NCBI GenBank assembly: GCA_031841125.1 | Contig: CM063109.1 | Span: 11,074,321 to 11,138,320 of the forward strand | Direction of reading: 5' to 3' | Length of the DNA: 64,000 nt | Source of the DNA: Acanthococcus lagerstroemiae | Taxonomy: Eukaryota; Arthropoda; Insecta; Hemiptera; Eriococcidae | In this document: positions 57,241-64,000 of the stretch, one piece after another | Numbering within the stretch: position 1 is the stretch's first letter | How the letters are laid out: every line of letters begins with the position of its first letter | The notes under the pieces: model-generated | Database searches by the model: none | Seen by the model: the letters and a program-made list of their open reading frames with translations, nothing else | What the model was told of the DNA's origin: nothing | Translations under genes and position numbers: made by a program

Positions 57241-59384
57241 AAATTCAAGACATCAGTAACTCCTTTAATTTATTCTGACGGTAAGTCACAGAAACAGCAT
57301 TCACTGTTTTCCATTCATTACGAAAGTACTATCCATGATCGTTTTGAAAAATACTGGAAGTATACAGACGTTGTTGAGAAAAGAAGCACCAAAAGCACAA
57401 TGTCACAGGGGTAGTAAAAAAGCTTCATTGATTCACATAATAACCAGAAAAGTCGGAATTCGATTTTAAATTGAAGTACTAGTGTGTAGTAAGAATGGTG
57501 TCGTCTCCTTTATTTTAGACTTTTGCTTAACTTATTCCCTTTGGTTCGGTAATCGGAGGTGACATTGATAATGCAGGAATAACTTTGATAACTATGTTCT
57601 TCGACTATCACGCACTCTAGCGGTCGAAGTAATGAAGTTACAGCGCTCGTTTCCATATTGTTAGAAAGAGGAGTGTTCAATCTACAAATATATTCTTCAC
57701 TTCATATCAGTGATGTTTGTTGTGTTGTCATAATTTGAAAGTTAAATAATTTAAAATAGCAAGTTTTTCACTAAAAATTATTTTGTTTGAATAAAAGTCA
57801 GCAGTTCAGGTTGGTAATGAAGACTTTTTTTAGGTTACCGCTGTTATAAGCTGTAGATTTACGTAAGTAATCAGATGTTTGTTTGGGGGGGGGGGGTTAT
57901 CTAGCGTTGTAGCTGAAGGATTCGTGGATTTCAAAAACGGGGGTAACATTGATAGTGTCGTTATTGATTCACTTTTAATATTATAAATGCTACGAATGTT
58001 ATTTTCTTCGATGGTGTTGTCAGATGGAAAGTTGAAAAACGTACCAGCAAGAAACTGCTCAGAATTGTACCCAATTTCAGATAAGATGTACCGTGTCTAA
58101 ACTTTAAACTTGTACCAAAGTATAAAAGGAATTTCCTTGTCAAAATCTTTAACACACGCCAAACTTCGGTGAATATTTTAAAATGTGCCAAGACATATCA
58201 AAAGATGACAAAACGTACCAGAAAATGTACCAAACCGCACCAAGAATAATGAAAATGTGCCCAGTCGTACCAGAATTGTTGAAATCAATATACCAAATTT
58301 GGCAAAACTGCCCTCGATATGGGCGATATAGATTTTAGTGGGACTGATGAAAATACGTACAGATACATGAAAATTATGACGGAATAATCAAGGGCGTTAT
58401 AGGTCCTGGAGGTCTGGACCCCATCAGCAAGAAAAATCAAGCAAAAAATCAACCACTGGCATCTAAAAGAATAGAAATTTAGGAAGTGAACATGGAGGAT
58501 CAGGCAGGACAGAGAAAGAATATTTAGACCCCCCCCCCCCTATGACGGGGCAATTTACGCACTTGGAAACAATAGTTATTTTATTGTCACTGTGTATTCA
58601 ATTTCTTGTTGACATATATTAATGGAGCCACTTTTTTTAGAATGATTTTCCCTGATTTTTCCCGGTTTTCCGGACCAATTTTCCAAATTCTTTCTGACAT
58701 TTTTCCAGCTATTATTGCATACAGCTTTGAGAATACTTCGTAAAAGAAATAAGTCATTAGGCTTCAAGTTGACATTTATTATTAAAACACAGTGTCTATT
58801 CTTTAATCCTCATTATTCTCAAAAAATTCACTGATTTTGATCAAAATCATACAACTTCTAGACTTTTTCCTGACATTTCAGGACTGACAAAATTCCCTGA
58901 CTTTTCCCGGTTTTCCCGATTTTTTAGTAAATATTACTCTGGCTGTATATCGCGGAGTGAATCTACATTTAATTGGTATCATATGTAATCTACCGATGGT
59001 TAAATTTATATGCTCTTAAATCCGTTGGAGATTTTTGAAAAATATTTTTTTTTGTTCAATAACAAAATTCGAAGTATTTTTTCCATAAGAAAAGACAGCT
59101 CGAGGAGCCACTTGCTAATATTATCTGATCGAGCTGAACTTTTCAGGGGTTTACCTTTTTACCAAGGGGAACAATAATTCATCATGTACACACTAAAATT
59201 CAAAAATTTGTTTCTAAAATGGTCACCGTTAGGAGGGTCCGAGGGTGATAAATTGCAAAAAATCAGTACTTTCCTGGAAAGGTGACGCTTTTTTCTTCCT
59301 AAAAGGGTCCAACCCTTCTAGCAGCGTCTCACCACTTCCATCTAGAAAAGTCTGATAACATTCAGACTTAGAGAGATGAAAAGG
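57241..59384. other. Non-coding with decayed repeats
   Basis: A CCCTGATTTTTCCCGGTTTTCC motif near 58650 recurs as CCCTGACTTTTCCCGGTTTTCC near 58893, the mark of an interspersed repeat. G and C runs occur at 57887-57897 and 58531-58541. ACCAAA/GTACCA wording repeats at 58020-58290. No gene seen. Confidence 0.4.
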
Positions 59385-59580
59385 GTCTCTCGGAATCCAG
59401 AGATCCCGGGTTCGAGTTCACGTAGCAACTCGCTACATTTCGACCTAGGCCGGGTTTTCGGCAAGAAGAGAAGAGGGCCAAGACAACTCTAGCAGCCTCC
59501 CCGACGTATCTGAGGTAATGCTCGGCAGGGCGGTTTCCAGGACTTGGGTTGAGAGCAAAATTAGAAAAGAGGAGAAATGA
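59385..59580 (+). mobile_element. tRNA-derived SINE, family 2, 5'-truncated
   Basis: Begins inside the tRNA-like head at AGATCCCGGGTTCGAGTTCA, keeps CGACCTAGGCCGGGTTTTCG, AGAGAAGAGGGCC and TTGGGTTGAGAGCAAAATTA, and ends in an A-rich tail. About 80-85% similar to 57002-57240 by eye; the A-box is lost. Confidence 0.7.
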
Positions 59581-60879
59581 AAATCGCTGCATCTTTATTA
59601 TCTATCCAATCCCTTCAAAGACAAGCATAAGCAATGTATACGACACCATGAAGATTTGTGTTGCTCGTCCATCAACTAAGAGGCATTCTATCTCGTAAAA
59701 TGTACTGCGTGAATCCGTCTGTACCAAATATGTCTAGTAGCTTCGTCAATTTTATCGATAAATTTCAAAATCCAAATTAAAATTAAGCTTGCGTAACGCT
59801 GTACAGAAACAATGTTTGTGCATCTTAAATAATTTAAATATTAATAGGCATCCAGTGCTGATTTCGTCGGAAGAGAGTATTCAAAGCTGTAGAAAAGTAA
59901 ATTTATAGAGGGAATGCGGATTTAAAATTTTCAACTGTTTCAGCGAAAAAAATCGAACATTTTCCAAGTGTTCAATAAAAGAAAAAAAAAGAGAATTTAA
60001 GAAAAAAAAAACTTTTAAGATGCATGAAGCACGATTTTAATAACTGAGTACCCGAAATCACCAATGTGCCAATTCCGAAACATGATTGAAGGGGCAACCC
60101 GCTCCATGTTCTCCACAGGTACAACATTGAGCGCTCAGTGTAAGTTCAAACAGCTAGTGCAAACTGAAGGACTTGATACCAAATCTCCAAAACCATGATG
60201 ACCCTGGGGCTCGGGTCTTTGCCACACAACCGTCGACTTGAATCAGTTTTGAAGTTTCTCACTGGTGCTTAGGTCAGGTCAGTTTCCAATAACAATTTCC
60301 AATCAGTTTTTCTTAATAGGGCAGTGACACATGACGTCACCAGAACCCTCGTTATCAATATTGGGGGAAAGAACCAAAATGAAATACATTTAATGGGAAA
60401 TTAACAAACTTTTCCATTTACGTCGAAATTACGTGAAAAATGATAAAAATTAAATTTGTAGGAAACTGTATTTACATTTTTATAAAGCAACTTCCGTATA
60501 ATTTCGATCATTCTCTCGCGAATAATTACAATTTGAAAATTGTAGCTCAATATTTTGAATTATGTACTTCGGATTTACGTTATTTCTAATTAAATTTAGT
60601 AATAATAGTCAACTTTTCACCCCTGATTGTCAAAATCTCGGTTTAACTTGAAAAAAGCGCAAAATTATTCAGTCATTTTTATCAGTTTTATCAAACTTGG
60701 GGGCAAAATAAAGTGCCATTCCCCTATTCTTGTTATCGGCTGCAAGAGAGGATACCCGGGGAATAGGTCGAGGTCTCTACCAAAGCAACATCGTTGAATC
60801 TACTAAATGAAGACAGTATTCTTGCTCCATGAAACAGAAGGTAGGTGGCATTCTTAGATCAGTTCGAAATTTAGCATTA
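59581..60879. other. Non-coding, nothing recognised
   Basis: Short frames only. No paired ends, exon-like block or RNA gene found. Confidence 0.4.
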
Positions 60880-61620
60880 CAGTACAACCTCGATTATTTG
60901 AACTAATTGGGGAATAGGATCGTTCAAATAATCAAAAGTTCAAATGATACGGAGTTTTTTTTTCCTTTCTTGTTATGTAAATTTATTTATTTAAACTGTA
61001 CATAAAATGACACAAAAACAAGGGTAGTGCCTACCGATAACGTAATTATAACTTTTTTCAATTTTTATTAAAGAAGTTCGTAACTAATTTTTGCTTTGAA
61101 AAGTTTAATTTTTTTTCAGCGCACTATCTCGCTACCTTCTCAGCATGATTCTCTCGGCCAGTGTCATTAATCCTTCCTGCTCCATGTATGCAAGCGTCGT
61201 CACAATGGCTTCATGACCCTCGGTATGACTGATAGTTCCTTCAGGAACGCCTTCATCTTCGTCTTCATCATCATTCCTATCAGGGTCGTCAGTTCTTTCT
61301 TCATTCACAATTTCAATTATATCATTGTCGGTTATATCATACTCATCATCTGCGTCCATTCAGGCGACGATATCTCCTTGCACAACTTCACTGCCTCCGG
61401 AAATCTCCGCTATAGTAGTTCAAGCAGCTCCGTATCTGTATCTCGATCGATCACTTTTTCCTGACCTTCACTGCTCTCAAAATTCTCGTTTTCATTAAAA
61501 TTTTTGATTTTTCCAAAGTTCAAATAATGCGGAGAAAGTTCAAATAATAGGGACGAAATTTTCAGGTTCAAATAATCCGAAGTTCAAATAATCGGGGATC
61601 AAATAATCGAGGTTGTACTG
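60880..61620. mobile_element. pogo/Tigger-like element, 741 bp, TA duplication
   Basis: Ends CAGTACAACCTCGATTATTT and AAATAATCGAGGTTGTACTG are perfect inverted repeats flanked by TA (60878-60879, 61621-61622). The CAG...ACCTCGATTAT end is typical of pogo-like elements. TTCAAATAAT motifs repeat near both ends. It keeps only the C-terminal part of a transposase gene, so it is an internally deleted copy. Confidence 0.92.
61132..61359 (-). pseudogene. C-terminal fragment of pogo-like transposase
   Basis: Encodes 75 residues with an acidic stretch (DDEYDITDNDIIEIVNEE, then DDEDEDEG), and ISHTEGHEAIVTTLAYMEQE before LTLAERIMLRR and the stop. An acidic tail followed by IS-x-x-E-A...YMEQ is the usual C-terminus of Tigger/pogo transposases. 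The DDE catalytic core and DNA-binding part are missing. The position between pogo-type ends supports the call. Confidence 0.7.
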
Positions 61621-61622
61621 TA

Positions 61623-62505
61623 CGTAAGCTCAATTATTGAAAGACTTGATCGTTCTTCGATCTCCCATACTTGTGCCAGTCAAGGTTCCATGGAGGTATA
61701 TTTGATCCGAATTCTGAAGTTGGATTTATATGAAAAAGGAAGATATATGTGAAGATATTCAGCATAAGGATACGTTCGTTGTAAATAGAACGGTTCGATT
61801 AAATTTTAAGGATTGGATAGCGGAATCACTCGAACAAAGTTACAACTTACAACCAGAATGTTTCGCTAGTGAGCTAGTAGATAGCGTTACTTGTGCTATA
61901 TATCGTACATGACCTTCGTCTGCAGCCCAGGGTTTATATGAAATCAAGTTAGCCGAATTTTTCGTCAACAGAATCATTATTTCTTCAATTCGTTCGTTTT
62001 AATATTCTGATGAACTTTAAGAAATATCTCGAGTCATCCTTTTGACAAGTTCGCTAATTATGGTCATCAGATTTTCAACAATTTTTCGATTTCAGTAAGT
62101 TAATCATACGTCGTAGCGAAACTACATTTGCAAACCAAAGTATTTTAGATTGAGATTTCTATAAATATATTATAAAAACTGTTATCCACAATTATCTTGT
62201 ACCTATCATGTTCTCTCGAAATGCCATACAGAGGAGCAAACTATCTCGCCACAGCAGTACTCAGAGACGATGATAAGGTAGAGGTGCCTAATACAGACCA
62301 CCAGTAAATTTCAAACGCTAATAGCGCTACCTGGCGGGAAAATTTGAGGTAGTTCGTGATGACGAAATAACCGTCTGATGAGAAATTTGTGACCAGAACC
62401 CAAACAAAAGCGAGGGGATGAATGAAATTGCAGAAATGAAAAGATAATTCCACATAGCCTCACCGAAATCACGACTAATGCAATCAAAATGATGAACAAG
62501 CATAC
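61623..62505. other. Non-coding between pogo element and hydrolase exon
   Basis: Contains a 60-codon plus frame (61730-61912) with no motif. The last exon of the minus-strand hydrolase should lie here or beyond 61.6 kb, but I could not place it; if the donor at 62505-62504 is not used, the frame reads on to a stop near 62327. Confidence 0.4.
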
Positions 62506-62760
62506 CCAATAAGAATTCCAGCAAAGCCTTGTTCACCATTGCCGGATTCTCTTGATGCGGATAGTGACCGGCGTTTTCGATTATTTTCAGGTAATACTTT
62601 TGAATGAACTCGGTCGACTTGACCACGCTTTCCAAGGGCACCGAGTCGTCCAGCTTGCCCGTCACTAGCAAGCAGCGTACTTCGGTTTCGCGCAAATTCG
62701 CATCCTCCAGTCGATAGAAGGGTAAATTTCTATAATAATTCAGGGCTCCGGTCCAGTCCT
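62506..62760 (-). CDS. Epoxide hydrolase-type alpha/beta-hydrolase, C-terminal catalytic exon
   Basis: Acceptor TACGTTTACAG, donor TTGG|GTATGC on the minus strand. Entering two bases join the G of the exon upstream to give EDWTGALNYYRN, a motif of the EH cap-to-core junction. It continues ETEVRCLLVTGKLDDSVPLE (acidic member of the triad in GKLDD), then IIENAGHYPHQENPAMVNKA, where GH carries the catalytic His, and LLEFLLG. These are the last core-domain strands of EH4-like enzymes that open epoxides with a nucleophilic Asp, which would lie in exons beyond the window. Insect relatives act on juvenile hormone or xenobiotic epoxides; which applies here is unknown. Confidence 0.85.
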
Positions 62761-63125
62761 CTGTAAACGTAAGTATAACATTAACACGCATTTCACGGTT
62801 TTTCCAGGAGCAGCATCGGATTTATACAAGAGGCTAAAGGGGTCACTGGCTCCCGAGGCGCCTCATCAGAAGGGGTCGCCTAGAAAATTTTTAAAAAGGA
62901 AGGAAAAGCAGCAAAAAAAGAAAGGTAAACTGACGAAAAAGGAGAGAAAATGTCAATTCACACACCAATTTTTTATGATTTCCCCTCTTCTTGAAATGAG
63001 TTAACTCGAAGTAAGATTGAAACTTTTCGCTGGAAGGAGGCGCTTTTTGTGATCGCCCTGAGGTTCATATCCCCTAAATCCAGCACTGTCCCGGAGGCGT
63101 GAAAACTTTTTCTAATAGTGCCAAC

Positions 63126-63277
63126 CTTTCCGCGAGAATGCGTATTTGTAAGCTTCAATGTACTCCTCGTATTGACCCTTTTCCTTCAAATGCTTATAAC
63201 ACCGATCGATGAGAGCGAGATCATTCTTCAGCGCATCTAATTCGGGCAGTATGGGCAGCTGGCAAAACTGTATCCAA
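63126..63277 (-). CDS. Epoxide hydrolase-type alpha/beta-hydrolase, cap-domain exon
   Basis: Acceptor ATACTGTTTCAG, donor AAAG|GTTGGC on the minus strand, 152 nt. It encodes WIQFCQLPILPELDALKNDL, then ALIDRCYKHLKEKGQYEEYI and EAYKYAFSRK. This matches the cap segment (F-x-QLP-x-LPE...EAYKY-x-FS) of EH3/EH4-like proteins. The phase joins exon 62760-62506 exactly. The N-terminal anchor, oxyanion motif and nucleophile should be at higher coordinates outside the window; the 63278-63538 region shows no further exon. Confidence 0.85.
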
Positions 63278-63538
63278 CTGAAACAGTATTCTGTTAATGT
63301 TATGTTTTTTAATGCTAAGAAAAAAAAAATTGATAAAAGACCGAATCAAAGTTATTTCTCATATTTCTTCAAACGGTATAACACATCAGCGTTTTGGAAA
63401 ATATAGATAGTATTTGCAACTTTGTCTTGTTCTAATTTTGTAGAAACTGAGAATATTAAGGTGGCATTTCTTTTTTTGTTGAACTTCTCCCCCTCCCCAT
63501 AATACCTAGTTTATACATAGTAGAGAATATTCAACAAG

Positions 63539-63994
63539 CAGGCTGACCACTCAAATTTTCTCTGAAAGTGATAAAAGTGACCAATTTTGTAAAAAAGTGA
63601 CCGAAAAGTGACCAAAAAATTACCATAATTCCCATATTTTCGACTAAAAATTATTCTCATTCAGACTTTATGTAATCTTCGGCTCTCATGTCTTGAAAAA
63701 AACATACATCACAAGTTTTTCGTAGAGTCACACACTCTACTCACGCACACTTGTCTTGTATACTTATATCACATATCAGATTGAAGAAACACTTTTTTCA
63801 GTTTTTTTCTCTCGATAAATTGATAATAGTTAAAATGAGCATTTTTTATATTTTTTTAAAGGAAAATTTTTTAAAAAGTGACTTTTCTGATTAGAAAGTG
63901 ACTTTCGTGACCAAATTTCAAAAAAGTGACCCAAGGTGACCAAAGGTGACCAGAGGTGACTTAAGGTGAAAAAAGTGACCGAGTGGTCAGCCTG
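63539..63994. mobile_element. Inverted-end MITE with AAGTGACC repeats, 456 bp
   Basis: Ends CAGGCTGACCACTC and GAGTGGTCAGCCTG are perfect inverted repeats. AACAAG flanks both sides (63533-63538 and 63995-64000, the window end). AAAGTGACC recurs many times next to both ends. No coding content; lies upstream of the visible hydrolase exons, probably in an intron. Confidence 0.85.
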
Positions 63995-64000
63995 AACAAG

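Noticed and set aside
61730..61912. 60-codon frame starting MKKEDICEDIQ
   Set aside because: It looks mildly coding-like but has no motif, no clear splice sites and no neighbour of matching phase.

Overview
The window is nuclear DNA of an arthropod, almost certainly an insect and plausibly a hemipteran. It is AT-rich and gene-poor, with canonical GT-AG introns, a cuticular chitin-binding gene of insect CPAP1 type and very many short DNA-transposon remnants. Most of it is intron or intergenic repeat; no operon, CRISPR array or bacterial feature is visible.

Supported genes. (1) A tRNA-Ala(AGC) on the minus strand at 14661-14733. (2) The last three exons (19587-21964, +) of an unrecognised, secreted-looking Gln/Pro/Ser-rich protein. 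Its first exon is not identified; weak exon candidates lie at 6766-6777 and up to 7167. (3) A complete four-exon gene (43784-55274, +) for a 194-residue protein with a signal peptide and one six-cysteine peritrophin-A chitin-binding domain. Its first intron is 7.6 kb and holds a 1.36-kb satellite. (4) Two exons (63277-62506, -) of an alpha/beta-hydrolase of the epoxide hydrolase type, which runs off the window upstream. (5) A tentative pair of open segments at 55.7-56.4 kb (+), one with a membrane helix.

Repeat layout. 0-0.4 kb: LINE 3' end. 2.4-5.0 kb: DNA transposon with roughly 250-bp inverted ends, a decayed DDE transposase and two younger insertions. 6.1-6.3 kb: near-perfect hairpin element. 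7.9-8.8 and 39.8-40.8 kb: two copies of one inverted-end element. 11-18.2 kb: several hAT-like MITEs, then two very large adjacent palindromes, one with arms carrying a transposase C-terminus. 18.3-18.8 and 41.1-41.6 kb: two copies of a tRNA-derived SINE, the first split by a MITE whose empty site is preserved in the second. 23.7-24.6 kb: element with TTA target duplication. 27.4-29.0 kb: tandem-repeat-rich element split by a hAT-like element with a perfect 8-bp duplication. 29.9 kb: 133-bp MITE with a perfect 8-bp duplication. 32-34.7 kb: inverted and tandem repeats. 42.4-43.0 kb: LINE RNase H fragment. 44-51 kb: satellite, minisatellite and inverted repeat copies inside the CPAP1 intron. 57 and 59 kb: a second SINE family. 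60.9-61.6 kb: pogo-like element. 63.5-64.0 kb: inverted-end element reaching the window edge.

The protein genes do not form a pathway. The most instructive content is the transposon stratigraphy: several insertions have readable target duplications, and paralogous copies date them relative to each other. I did not find a convincing new defence or enzymatic system.
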